From: Tachypleus tridentatus
Taxonomy: Eukaryota; Arthropoda; Merostomata; Xiphosura; Limulidae
NCBI RefSeq assembly: GCF_004210375.1
Contig: NC_134829.1
Location: 55,668,107 to 55,732,106 of the forward strand
Direction of reading: 5' to 3'
Length of the DNA stretch: 64,000 nt
Shown here: one piece after another, positions 1 through 14,600 of the stretch
Numbering within the stretch: the first letter of the stretch is position 1
How the letters are laid out: every line of letters begins with the position of its first letter
The notes under the pieces: model-generated
Told to the model about the DNA's origin: nothing
The model's input: the letters and a program-made list of their open reading frames with translations, nothing else
The model's database searches: none
Position numbers and translations under genes: made by a program

Positions 1-3000
1 TACTCCTCAACACTTGAAGGTGTGATACTGTTGTTTTAGTTGATGATTTACTCCTCAACACTTGAAGGTGTGATACTGTTGTTTTAGTTGATGATTTATG
101 ATTTACTGTTGTTTTAGTTGATGATTTACTCCTCAACACTTGAAGGTGTGATACTGTTGTTTTAGTTGATGATTTACTCCTCAACACTTGAAGGTGTGAT
201 ACTGTTGTTTTAGTTGATGATTTACTCCTCAACACTTGAAGGTGTGATACTGTTGTTTTAGTTGATGATTTACTCCTCAACACTTGAAGGTGTGATACTG
301 TTGTTTTAGTTGATGATTTACTCCTCAACACTTGAAGGTGTGATACTGTTGTTTTAGTTGATGATTTATCAACACTTGAAGGTGTGATACTGTTGTTTTA
401 GTTGATGATTTACTCCTCAACACTTGAAGGTGTGATACTGTTGTTTTAGTTGATGATTTACTCCTCAACACTTGAAGGTGTGATACTGTTGTTTTAGTTG
501 ATGATTTACTCCTCAACACTTGAAGGTGTGATACTGTTGTTTTAGTTGATGATTTACTCCTCAACACTTGAAGGTGTGATACTGTTGTTTTAGTTGATGA
601 TTTACTCCTCAACACTTGAAGGTGTGATACTGTTGTTTTAGTTGATGATTTACTCCTCAACACTTGAAGGTGTGATACTGTTGTTTTAGTTGATGATTTA
701 CTCCTCAACACTTGAAGGTGTGATACTGTTGTTTTAGTTGATGATTTACTCCTCAACACTTGAAGGTGTGATACTGTTGTTTTAGTTGATGATTTACTCC
801 TCAACACTTGAAGGTGTGATACTGTTGTTTTAGTTGATGATTTACTCCTCAACACTTGAAGGTGTGATACTGTTGTTTTAGTTGATGATTTACTCCTCAA
901 CACATACACTCAACACTTGAAGGTGTGATACTGTTGTTTTAGTTGATGATTTACTCCTCAACACTTGAAGGTGTGATACTGTTGTTTTAGTTGATGATTT
1001 ACTCCTCAACACTTGAAGGTGTGATACTGTTGTTTTAGTTGATGATTTACTCCTCAACACTTGAAGGTGTGATACTGTTGTTTTAGTTGATGATTTACTC
1101 CTCAACACTTGAAGGTGTGATACTGTTGTTTTAGTTGATGATTTACTCCTCAACACTTGAAGGTGTGATACTGTTGTTTTAGTTGATGATTTACTCCTCA
1201 ACACTTGAAGGTGTGATACTGTTCTTTTAGTTGATGATTTACTCCTCAACACTTGAAGGTGTGATACTGTTGTTTTAGTTGATGATTTACTCCTCAACAC
1301 TTGAAGGTGTGATACTGTTGTTTTAGTTGATGATTTACTCCTCAACACTTGAATGTGTGATACTGTTGTTTTAGTTGATGATTTACTCCTCAACACTTGA
1401 AGGTGTGATACTGTTGTTTTAGTTGATGATTTACTCCTCAACACTTGAAGGTGTGATACTGTTGTTTTAGTTGATGATTTACTCCTCAACACTTGAAGGT
1501 GTGATACTGTTGTTTTAGTTGATGATTTACTCCTCAACACTTGAAGGTGTGATACTGTTGTTTTAGTTGATGATTTACTCCTCAACACTTGAAGGTGTGA
1601 TACTGTTGTTTTAGTTGATGATTTACTCCTCAACACTTGAAGGTGTGATACTCAACACTTGAAGGTGTGATACTGTTGTTTTAGTTGATGATTTACTCCT
1701 CAACACTTGAAGGTGTGATACTGTTGTTTTAGTTGATGATTTACTCCTCAACACTTGAAGGTGTGATACTGTTGTTTTAGTTGATGATTTACTCCTCAAC
1801 ACTTGAAGGTGTGATACTGTTGTTTTAGTTGATGATTTACTCCTCAACACTTGAAGGTGTGATACTGTTGTTTTAGTTGATGATTTACTCCTCAACACTT
1901 GAAGGTGTGATACTGTTGTTTTAGTTGATGATTTACTCCTCAACACTTGAAGGTGTGATACTGTTGTTTTAGTTGATGATTTACTCCTCAACACTTGAAG
2001 GTGTGATACTGTTGTTTTAGTTGATGATTTACTCCTCAACACTTGAAGGTGTGATACTGTTGTTTTAGTTGATGATTTACTCCTCAACACTTGAAGGTGT
2101 GATACTGTTGTTTTAGTTGATGATTTACTCCTCAACACTTGAAGGTGTGATACTGTTGTTTTAGTTGATGATTTACTCCTCAACACTTGAAGGTGTGATA
2201 CTGTTGTTTTAGTTGATGATTTACTCCTCAACACTTGAAGGTGTGATACTGTTGTTTTAGTTGATGATTTACTCCTCAACACTTGAAGGTGTGATACTGT
2301 TGTTTTAGTTGATGATTTACTCCTCAACACTTGAAGGTGTGATACTGTTGTTTTAGTTGATGATTTACTCCTCAACACTTGAAGGTGTGATACTGTTGTT
2401 TTAGTTGATGATTTACTCCTCAACACTTGAAGGTGTGATACTGTTGTTTTAGTTGATGATTTACTCCTCAACACTTGAAGGTGTGATACTGTTGTTTTAG
2501 TTGATGATTTACTCCTCAACACTTGAAGGTGTGATACTGTTGTTTTAGTTGATGATTTACTCCTCAACACTTGAAGGTGTGATACTGTTGTTTTAGTTGA
2601 TGATTTACTCCTCAACACTTGAAGGTGTGATACTGTTGTTTTAGTTGATGATTTACTCCTCAACACTTGAAGGTGTGATACTGTTGTTTTAGTTGATGAT
2701 TTACTCCTCAACACTTGAAGGTGTGATACTGTTGTTTTAGTTGATGATTTACTCCTCAACACTTGAAGGTGTGATACTGTTGTTTTAGTTGATGATTTAC
2801 TCCTCAACACTTGAAGGTGTGATACTGTTGTTTTAGTTGATGATTTACTGTTGTTTTAGTTGATGATTTCCTCAACACTTGAAGGTGTGATACTGTTGTT
2901 TTAGTTGATGATTTACTCCTCAACACTTGAAGGTGTGATACTGTTGTTTTAGTTGATGATTTACTCCTCAACACTTGAAGGTGTGATACTGTTGTTTTAG

Positions 3001-3014
3001 TTGATGATTTACTC

Positions 3015-3420
3015 CTCAACACTTGAGGGTGTGATACTGTTGTTTTAGTTGATGATTTACTCCTCAACACTTCAAGGTGTGATACTGTTGTTTTAGTTGA
3101 TGATTTACTCCTCAACACTTGAAGGTGTGATACTGTTGTTTTAGTTGATGATTTACTCTTCAACACTTCAAGGTGTGATACTATTCGTTTTGTTGATGAT
3201 TTACTCCTCAACACTTGAAGGTATATTACTGTTGTTTTAGTTGATGATTTACTCCTCAACACTTGAAGGTGTGATACTGTTGTTTTAGTTGATGATTTAC
3301 TTCTCAACACTTGAAGGTGTGATACTGTTGTTTTAGTTGATGATTTACTCCTCAACACTTGACTGTTGTTTTAGTTGATGTGTGATACTGTTGTTTTAGT
3401 TGATGATTTACTCTCAACAC
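3015..3420. repeat. Divergent island inside the 48-bp satellite
   Basis: About eight adjacent monomers carry many more substitutions than the rest of the array: 'gagggtgtg', 'cttcaaggtg', 'actcttcaac', 'actattcgttttgttg' and 'ggtatattactg'. The patch ends with shortened units around 3361-3415. It may be an older piece of the array that escaped homogenisation, or the scar of a rearrangement. One of its variant combinations reappears near 11461. Confidence 0.8.
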
Positions 3421-6400
3421 TTGAAGGTGTGATACTGTTGTTTTAGTTGATGATTTACTCCTCAACACTTGAAGGTGTGATACTGTTGTTTTAGTTGATG
3501 ATTTACTCCTCAACACTTGAAGGTGTGATACTGTTGTTTTAGTTGATGATTTACTCCTCAACACTTGAAGGTGTGATACTGTTGTTTTAGTTGATGATTT
3601 ACTCCTCAACACTTGAAGGTGTGATACTGTTGTTTTAGTTGATGATTTACTCCTCAACACTTGAAGGTGTGATACTGTTGTTTTAGTTGATGATTTACTC
3701 CTCAACACTTGAAGGTGTGATGATACTGTTGTTTTAGTTGATGATTTACTCCTCAACACTTGAAGGTGTGATACTGTTGTTTTAGTTGATGATTTACTCC
3801 TCAACACTTGAAGGTGTGATACTGTTGTTTTAGTTGATGATTTACTCCTCAACACTTGAAGGTGTGATACTGTTGTTTTAGTTGATGATTTACTCCTCAA
3901 CACTTGAAGGTGTGATACTGTTGTTTTAGTTGATGATTTACTCCTCAACACTTGATTTACTCCTCAACACTTGAAGGTGTGATACTGTTGTTTTAGTTGA
4001 TGATTTACTCCTCAACACTTGAAGGTGTGATACTGTTGTTTTAGTTGATGATTTACTCCTCAACACTTGAAGGTGTGATACTGTTGTTTTAGTTGATGAT
4101 TTACTCCTCAACACTTGAAGGTGTGATACTGTTGTTTTAGTTGATGATTTACTCCTCAACACTTGAAGGTGTGATACTGTTGTTTTAGTTGATGATTTAC
4201 TCCTCAACACTTGAAGGTGTGATACTGTTGTTTTAGTTGATGATTTACTCCTCAACACTTGAAGGTGTGATACTGTTGTTTTAGTTGATGATTTACTCCT
4301 CAACACTTGAAGGTGTGATACTGTTGTTTTAGTTGATGATTTACTCAACTCAACACTTGAAGTTGATGATTTGATCAACACTTGAAGGTGTGATACTGTT
4401 GTTTTAGTTGATGATTTACTCCTCAACACTTGAAGGTGTGATACTGTTGTTTTAGTTGATGATTTACTCCTCAACACTTTGATACTGTTGTTTTAGTTGT
4501 GATTTATACTTGAAGGTGTGATACTGTTGTTTTAGTTGATGATTTACTCCTCAACACTTGAAGGTGTGATACTGTTGTTTTAGTTGATGATTTACTCCTC
4601 AACACTTGAAGGTGTGATACTGTTGTTTTAGTTGATGATTTACTCCTCAACACTTGAAGGTGTGATACTGTTGTTTTAGTTGATGATTTACTCCTCAACA
4701 CTTGTGTGATACTGTTGTTTTAGTTGATGATTTACTCAACACTTGAAGGTGTGATACTGTTGTTTTAGTTGATGATTTACTCCTCAACACTTGAAGGTGT
4801 GATACTGTTGTTTTAGTTGATGATTTACTCCTCAACACTTGAAGGTGTGATACTGTTGTTTTAGTTGATGATTTACTCCTCAACACTTGAAGGTGTGATA
4901 CTGTTGTTTTAGTTGATGATTTACTCCTCAACACTTGAAGGTGTGATACTGTTGTTTTAGTTGATGATTTACTCCTCAACACTTGAAGGTGTGATACTGT
5001 TGTTTTAGTTGATGATTTACTCCTCAACACTTGAAGGTGTGATACTGTTGTTTTAGTTGATGATTTACTCCTCAACACTTGAAGGTGTGATACTGTTGTT
5101 TTAGTTGATGATTTACTCCTCAACACTTGAAGGTGTGATACTGTTGTTTTAGTTGATGATTTACTCCTCAACACTTGAAGGTGTAATACTGTTGTTTTAG
5201 TTGATGATTTACTCCTCAACACTTGAAGATGTGTGATACTGTTGTTTTAGTAATGATTTACTACTCAACACTTGAAGGTGTGATACTGTTGTTTTAGTTG
5301 ATGATTTACTCCTCAACACTTGAAGGTGTGATACTGTTGTTTTAGTTGATGATTTACTCCTCAACACTTGAAGGTGTGATACTGTTGTTTTAGTTGATGA
5401 TTTACTCCTCAACACTTGAAGGTGTGATACTGTTGTTTTAGTTGATGATTTACTCCTCAACACTTGAAGGTGTGATACTGTTGTTTTAGTTGATGATTTA
5501 CTCCTCAACACTTGAAGGTGTGATACTGTTGTTTTAGTTGATGATTTTGAAGGTAGTTGATGATTTACTCCTCAACACTTGAAGGTGTAATACTGTTGTT
5601 TTAGTTGATGATTTACTCCTCAACACTTGAAGGTGTGATACTGTTGTTTTAGTTGATGATTTACTCCTCAACACTTGAAGGTGTGATACTGTTGTTTTAG
5701 TTGATGATTTACTCCTCAACACTTGAAGGTGTGATACTGTTGTTTTAGTTGATGATTTACTCCTCAACACTTGAAGGTGTGATACTGTTGTTTTAGTTGA
5801 TGATTTACTCCTCAACACTTGAAGGTGTGATACTGTTGTTTTAGTTGATGATTTACTCCTCAACACTTGAAGGTGTGATACTGTTGTTTTAGTTGATGAT
5901 TTACTCCTCAACACTTGAAGGTGTGATACTGTTGTTTTAGTTGATGATTTACTCCTCAACACTTGAAGGTGTGATACTGTTGTTTTAGTTGATGATTTAC
6001 TCCTCAACACTTGAAGGTGTGATACTGTTGTTTTAGTTGATGATTTACTCCTCAACACTTGAAGGTGTGATACTGTTGTTTTAGTTGATGATTTACTCCT
6101 CAACACTTGAAGGTGTGATACTGTTGTTTTAGTTGATGATTTACTCCTCAACACTTGAAGGTGTGATACTGTTGTTTTAGTTGATGATTTACTCCTCAAC
6201 ACTTGAAGGTGTGATACTGTTGTTTTAGTTGATGATTTACTCCTCAACACTTGAAGGTGTGATACTGTTGTTTTAGTTGATGATTTACTCCTCAACACTT
6301 GAAGGTGTGATACTGTTGTTTTAGTTGATGATTTACTCCTCAACACTTGAAGGTGTGATACTGTTGTTTTAGTTGATGATTTACTCCTCAACACTTGAAG

Positions 6401-9400
6401 GTGTGATACTGTTGTTTTAGTTGATGATTTACTCCTCAACACTTGAAGGTGTGATACTGTTGTTTTAGTTGATGATTTACTCCTCAACACTTGAAGGTGT
6501 GATACTGTTGTTTTAGTTGATGATTTACTCCTCAACACTTGAAGGTGTGATACTGTTGTTTTAGTTGATGATTTACTCCTCAACACTTGAAGGTGTGATA
6601 CTGTTGTTTTAGTTGATGATTTACTCCTCAACACTTGAACTGTTGTTTTAGTTGATGATTTACTCCTCAACACTTGAAGGTGTGATACTGTTGTTTTAGT
6701 TGATGATTTACTCCTCAACACTTGAAGGTGTGATACTGTTGTTTTAGTTGATGATTTACTCCTCAACACTTGAAGGTGTGATACTGTTGTTTTAGTTGAT
6801 GATTTACTCCTCAACACTTGAAGGTGTGATACTGTTGTTTTAGTTGATGATTTACTCCTCAACACTTGAAGGTGTGATACTGTTGTTTTAGTTGATGATT
6901 TACTCCTCAACACTTGAAGGTGTGATACTGTTGTTTTAGTTGATGATTTACTCCTCAACACTTGAAGGTGTGATACTGTTGTTTTAGTTGATGATTTACT
7001 CCTCAACACTTGAAGGTGTGATACTGAAGTTGATGATTTACTCCTCAACACTTGAAGGTGTGATACTGTTGTTTTAGTTGATGATTTACTCCTCAACACT
7101 TGAAGGTGTGATACTGTTGTTTTAGTTGATGATTTACTCCTCAACACTTGAAGGTGTGATACTGTTGTTTTAGTTGATGATTTACTCCTCAACACTTGAA
7201 GGTGTGATACTGTTGTTTTAGTTGATGATTTACTCCTCAACACTTGAAGGTGTGATACTGTTGTTTTAGTTGATGATTTACTCCTCAACACTTGAAGGTG
7301 TGATACTGTTGTTTTAGTTGATGATTTACTCCTCAACACTTGAAGGTGTGATACTGTTGTTTTAGTTGATGATTTACTCCTCAACACTTGAAGGTGTGAT
7401 ACTGTTGTTTTAGTTGATGATTTACTCCTCAACACTTGAAGGTGTGATACTGTTGTTTTAGTTGATGATTTACTCCTCAACACTTGAAGGTGTGATACTG
7501 TTGTTTTAGTTGATGATTTACTCCTCAACACTTGAAGGTGTGATACTGTTGTTTTAGTTGATGATTTACTCCTCAACACTTGAAGGTGTGATACTGTTGT
7601 TTTAGTTGATGATTTACTCCTCAACACTTGAAGGTGTGATACTGTTGTTTTAGTTGATGATTTACTCCTCAACACTTGAAGGTGTGATACTGTTGTTTTA
7701 GTTGATGATTTACTCCTCAACACTTGAAGGTGTGATACTGTTGTTTTAGTTGATGATTTACTCCTCAACACTTGAAGGTGTGATACTGTTGTTTTAGTTG
7801 ATGATTTACTCCTCAACACTTGAAGGTGTGATACTGTTGTTTTAGTTGATGATTTACTCCTCAACACTTGAAGGTGTGATACTGTTGTTTTAGTTGATGA
7901 TTTACTCCTCAACACTTGAAGGTGTGATACTGTTGTTTTAGTTGATGATTTACTCCTCAACACTTGAAGGTGTGATACTGTTGTTTTAGTTGATGATTTA
8001 CTCCTCAACACTTGAAGGTGTGATACTGTTGTTTTAGTTGATGATTTACTCCTCAACACTTGAAGGTGTGATACTGTTGTTTTAGTTGATGATTTACTCC
8101 TCAACACTTGAAGGTGTGATACTGTTGTTTTAGTTGATGATTTACTCCTCAACACTTGAAGGTGTGATACTGTTGTTTTAGTTGATGATTTACTCCTCAA
8201 CACTTGAAGGTGTGATACTGTTGTTTTAGTTGATGATTTACTCCTCAACACTTGAAGGTGTGATACTGTTGTTTTAGTTGATGATTTACTCCTCAACACT
8301 TGAAGGTGTGATACTGTTGTTTTAGTTGATGATTTACTCCTCAACACTTGAAGGTGTGATACTGTTGTTTTAGTTGATGATTTACTCCTCAACACTTGAA
8401 GGTGTGATACTGTTGTTTTAGTTGATGATTTACTCCTCAACACTTGAAGGTGTGATACTGTTGTTTTAGTTGATGATTTACTCCTCAACACTTGAAGGTG
8501 TGATACTGTTGTTTTAGTTGATGATTTACTCCTCAACACTTGAAGGTGTGATACTGTTGTTTTAGTTGATGATTTACTCCTCAACACTTGAAGGTGTGAT
8601 ACTGTTGTTTTAGTTGATGATTTACTCCTCAACACTTGAAGGTGTGATACTGTTGTTTTAGTTGATGATTTACTGTTTTAGTTGATCAACACTTGAAGGT
8701 GTGATACTGTTGTTTTAGTTGATGATTTACTCCTCAACACTTGAAGGTGTGATACTGTTGTTTTAGTTGATGATTTACTCCTCAACACTTGAAGGTGTGA
8801 TACTGTTGTTTTAGTTGATGATTTACTCCTCAACACTTGAAGGTGTGATACTGTTGTTTTAGTTGATGATTTACTCAACAACACTTGAAGGTGTGATACT
8901 GTTGTTTTAGTTGATGATTTACTCCTCAACACTTGAAGGTGTGATACTGTTGGTTGATGATTTACTCCTCAACACTTGAAGGTGTGATACTGTTGTTTTA
9001 GTTGATGATTTACTCTTCAACACTTGAAGGTGTGATACTGTTGTTTTAGTTGATGATTTACTCCTCAACACTTGAAGGTGTGATACTGTTGTTTTAGTTG
9101 ATGATTTACTCCTCAACACTTGAAGGTGTGATACTGTTGTTTTAGTTGATGATTTACTCCTCAACACTTGAAGGTGTGATACTGTTGTTTTAGTTGATGA
9201 TTTACTCCTCAACACTTGAAGGTGTGATACTGTTGTTTTAGTTGATGATTTACTCCTCAACACTTGAAGGTGTGATACTGTTGTTTTAGTTGATGATTTA
9301 CTCCTCAACACTTGAAGGTGTGATACTGTTGTTTTAGTTGATGATTTACTCCTCAACACTTGAAGGTGTGATACTGTTGTTTTAGTTGATGATTTACTCC

Positions 9401-11326
9401 TCAACACTTGAAGGTGTGATACTGTTGTTTTAGTTGATGATTTACTCCTCAACACTTGAAGGTGTGATACTGTTGTTTTAGTTGATGATTTATTTCCTCA
9501 ACACTTGAAGGTGTGATACTGTTGTTTTAGTTGATGATTTACTCCTCAACACTTGAAGGTGTGATACTGTTGTTTTAGTTGATGATTTACTCCTCAACAC
9601 AACACTTGAAGGTGTGATACTGTTGTTTTAGTTGATGATTTACTCCTCAACACTTGAAGGTGTGATACTGTTGTTTTAGTTGATGATTTACTCCTCAACA
9701 CTTGAAGGTGTGATACTGTTGTTTTAGTTGATGATTTACTCCTCAACACTTGAAGGTGTGATACTGTTGTTTTAGTTGATGATTTACTCCTCAACACTTG
9801 AAGGTGTGATACTGTTGTTTTAGTTGATGATTTACTCCTCAACACTTGAAGGTGTGATACTGTTGTTTTAGTTGATGATTTACTCCTCAACACTTGAAGG
9901 TGTGATACTGTTGTTTTAGTTGATGATTTACTCCTCAACACTTGAAGGTGTGATACTGTTGTTTTAGTTGATGATTTACTCCTCAACACTTGAAGGTGTG
10001 ATACTGTTGTTTTAGTTGATGATTTACTCCTCAACACTTGAAGGTGTGATACTGTTGTTTTAGTTGATGATTTACTCCTCAACACTTGAAGGTGTGATAC
10101 TGTTGTTTTAGTTGATGATTTACTCCTCAACACTTGAAGGTGTGATACTGTTGTTTTAGTTGATGATTTACTCCTCAACACTTGAAGGTGTGATACTGTT
10201 GTTTTAGTTGATGATTTACTCCTCAACACTTGAAGGTGTGATACTGTTGTTTTAGTTGATGATTTACTCCTCAACACTTGAAGGTGTGATACTGTTGTTT
10301 TAGTTGATGATTTACTCCTCAACACTTGAAGGTGTGATACTGTTGTTTTAGTTGATGATTTACTCCTCAACACTTGAAGGTGTGATACTGTTGTTTTAGT
10401 TGATGATTTACTCCTCAACACTTGAAGGTGTGATACTGTTGTTTTAGTTGATGATTTACTCCTCAACACTTGAAGGTGTGATACTGTTGTTTTAGTTGAT
10501 GATTTACTCCTCAACACTTGAAGGTGTGATACTGTTGTTTTAGTTGATGATTTACTCCTCAACACTTGAAGGTGTGATACTGTTGTTTTAGTTGATGATT
10601 TACTCCTCAACACTTGAAGGTGTGATACTGTTGTTTTAGTTGATGATTTACTCCTCAACACTTGAAGGTGTGATACTGTTGTTTTAGTTGATGATTTACT
10701 CCTCAACACTTGAAGGTGTGATACTGTTGTTTTAGTTGATGATTTACTCCTCAACACTTGAAGGTGTGATACTGTTGTTTTAGTTGATGATTTACTCCTC
10801 AACACTTGAAGGTGTGATACTGTTGTTTTAGTTGATGATTTACTCCTCAACACTTGAAGGTGTGATACTGTTGTTTTAGTTGATGATTTACTCCTCAACA
10901 CTTGAAGGTGTGATACTGTTGTTTTAGTTGATGATTTACTCCTCAACACTTGAAGGTGTGATACTGTTGTTTTAGTTGATGATTTACTCAACACCTCAAC
11001 ACTTGAAGGTGTGATACTGTTGTTTTAGTTGATGATTTACTCCTCAACACTTGAAGGTGTGATACTGTTGTTTTAGTTGATGATTTACTCCTCAACACTT
11101 GAAGGTGTGATTTATACTGTTGTTTTAGTTGATGATTTACTCCTCAACACTTGAAGGTGTGATACTGTTGTTTTAGTTGATGATTTACTCCTCAACACTT
11201 GAAGGTGTGATACTGTTGTTTTAGTTGATGATTTACTCCTCAACACTTGAAGGTGTGATACTGTTGTTTTAGTTGATGATTTACTCCTCAACACTTGAAG
11301 GTGTGATACTGTTGTTTTAGTTGATG

Positions 11327-11600
11327 ATTTTCCTTGAAGGTGTGATACTGTTGTTTTAGTTGATGATTTACTCTCAACACTTGAAGGTGTGATACTGTTG
11401 TTTTATTTGATGATTTACTCCTCAACACTTGAAGGTGTGATACTGTTGTTTTAGTTGATGATTTACTCTTCAACACTTCAAGGTGTGATACTGTTCTTTT
11501 AGTTGATGATTTACTCCTCAACACTTGATAAGTTGGTGTGATACTGTTGTTTTAGTTGATGATTTACTCCTCAACACTTGATAAGTTGATGTGTGATACT
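11327..11600. repeat. Second divergent island in the 48-bp satellite
   Basis: This is a cluster of altered monomers with 'ttttatttgatg', 'actcttcaacacttcaagg', 'gttcttttag', and two junctions containing 'acttgataagttg' near 11523 and 11576. The combination 'actcttcaacacttcaagg' also occurs near 3155, about 8.3 kb away, which suggests the two islands share ancestry through a segmental duplication within the array. Confidence 0.75.
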
Positions 11601-14600
11601 GTTGTTTTAGTTGATGATTTACTCCTCAACACTTGAAGGTGTGATACTGTTGTTTTAGTTGATGATTTACTCCTCAACACTTGAAGGTGTGATACTGTTG
11701 TTTTAGTTGATGATTTACTCCTCAACACTTGAAGGTGTAATACTGTTGTTTTAGTTGATGATTTACTCCTCAACACTTGAAGGTGTGATACTGTTGTTTT
11801 AGTTGATGATTTACTCCTCAACACTTGAAGGTGTGATACTGTTGTTTTAGTTGATGATTTACTCCTCAACACTTGAAGGTGTGATACTGTTGTTTTAGTT
11901 GATGATTTACTCCTCAACACTTGAAGGTGTGATACTGTTGTTTTAGTTGATGATTTACTCCTCAACACTTGAAGGTGTGATACTGTTGTTTTAGTTGATG
12001 ATTTACTCCTCAACACTTGAAGGTGTGATACTGTTGTTTTAGTTGATGATTTACTCCTCAACACTTGAAGGTGTGATACTGTTGTTTTAGTTGATGATTT
12101 ACTCCTCAACACTTGAAGGTGTGATACTGTTGTTTTAGTTGATGATTTACTCCTCAACACTTGAAGGTCAATACTGTTGTTTTAGTTGATGTCAACACTT
12201 GAAGGTGATACTGTTGTTTTAGTTGATGATTTACTCCTCAACACTTGAAGGTGTGATACTGTTGTTTTAGTTGATGATTTACTCCTCAACATGAAGGTGT
12301 GATACTGTTGTTTTAGTTGATGATTTCCTCAACACTTGAAGGTGTGATACTGTTGTTTTAGTTGATGATTTACTCCTCAACACTTGAAGGTGTGATACTG
12401 TTGTTTTAGTTGATTTACTCCTCAACACTTGAAGGTGTGATACTGTTGTTTTAGTTGATGATTTACTCCTCAACACTTGAAGGTGTGATACTGTTGTTTT
12501 AGTTGATGATTTACTCCTCAACACTTGAAGGTGTGATACTGTTGTTTTAGTTGATGATTTACTCCTCAACACTTGAAGGTGTGATACTGTTGTTTTAGTT
12601 GATGATTTACTCCTCAACACTTGAAGGTGTGATACTGTTGTTTTAGTTGATGATTTACTCCTCAACACTTGAAGGTGTGATACTGTTGTTTTAGTTGATG
12701 ATTTACTCCTCAACACTTGAAGGTGTGATACTGTTGTTTTAGTTGATGATTTACTCCTCAACACTTGAAGGTGTGATACTGTTGTTTTAGTTGATGATTT
12801 ACTCCTCAACACTTGAAGGTGTGATACTGTTGTTTTAGTTGATGATTTATTTCCTCAACACTTGAAGGTGTGATACTGTTGTTTTAGTTGATGATTTACT
12901 CCTCAACACTTGAAGGTGTGATACTGTTGTTTTAGTTGATGATTTTACTTGAAGGTGTGATACTGTTGTTTTAGTTGATGATTTACTCAACACTTGAAGG
13001 TGTGATACTGTTGTTTTAGTTGATGATTTACTCCTCAACACTTGAAGGTGTGATACTGTTGTTTTAGTTGATGATTTACTCCTCAACACTTGAAGGTGTG
13101 ATACTGTTGTTTTAGTTGATGATTTACTCCTCAACACTTGAAGGTGTGATACTGTTGTTTTAGTTGATGATTTACTCCTCAACACTTGAAGGTGTAATAC
13201 TGTTGTTTTAGTTGATGATTTACTCCTCAACACTTGAAGGTGTGATACTGTTGTTTTAGTTGATGATTTACTCCTCAACACTTGAAGGTGTGATACTGTT
13301 GTTTTAGTTGATGATTTACTCCTCAACACTTGAAGGTGTGATACTGTTGTTTTAGTTGATGATTTACTCCTCAACACTTGAAGGTGTGATACTGTTGTTT
13401 TAGTTGATGATTTACTCCTCAACACTTGAAGGTGTGATACTGTTGTTTTAGTTGATGATTTACTCCTCAACACTTGAAGGTGTGATACTGTTGTTTTAGT
13501 TGATGATTTACTCCTCAACACTTGAAGGTGTGATACTGTTGTTTTAGTTGATGATTTACTCCTCAACACTTCAACACTTGAAGGTGTGATACTGTTGTTT
13601 TAGTTGATGATTTACTCCTCAACACTTGAAGGTGTGATACTGTTGTTTTAGTTGATGATTTACTCCTCAACACTTGAAGGTGTGATACTGTTGTTTTAGT
13701 TGATGATTTACTCCTCAACACTTGAAGGTGTGATACTGTTGTTTTAGTTGATGATTTACTCCTCAACACTTGAAGGTGTGATACTGTTGTTTTAGTTGAT
13801 GATTTACTCCTCAACACTTGAAGGTGTGATACTGTTGTTTTAGTTGATGATTTACTCCTCAACACTTGAAGGTGTGATACTGTTGTTTTAGTTGATGATT
13901 TACTCCTCAACACTTGAAGGTGTGATACTGTTGTTTTAGTTGATGATTTACTCCTCAACACTTGAAGGTGTGATACTGTTGTTTTAGTTGATGATTTACT
14001 CCTCAACACTTGAAGGTGTGATACTGTTGTTTTAGTTGATGATTTACTCCTCAACACTTGAACTGTTGTTTTAGTGATGATTTATACTTGAAGGTGTGAT
14101 ACTGTTGTTTTAGTTGATGATTTACTCCTCAACACTTGAAGGTGTGATACTGTTGTTTTAGTTGATGATTTACTCCTCAACACTTGAAGGTGTGATACTG
14201 TTGTTTTAGTTGATGATTTACTCCTCAACACTTGAAGGTGTGATACTGTTGTTTTAGTTGATGATTTACTCCTCAACACTTGAAGGTGTGATACTGTTGT
14301 TTTAGTTGATGATTTACTCCTCAACACTTGAAGGTGTGATACTGTTGTTTTAGTTGATGATTTACTCCTCAACACTTGAAGGTGTGATACTGTTGTTTTA
14401 GTTGATGATTTACTCCTCAACACTTGAAGGTGTGATACTGTTGTTTTAGTTGATGATTTACTCCTCAACACTTGAAGGTGTGATACTGTTGTTTTAGTTG
14501 ATGATTTACTCCTCAACACTTGAAGGTGTGATACTGTTGTTTTAGTTGATGATTTACTCTCAACACTTGAAGGTGTGATACTGTTGTTTTAGTTGATGAT

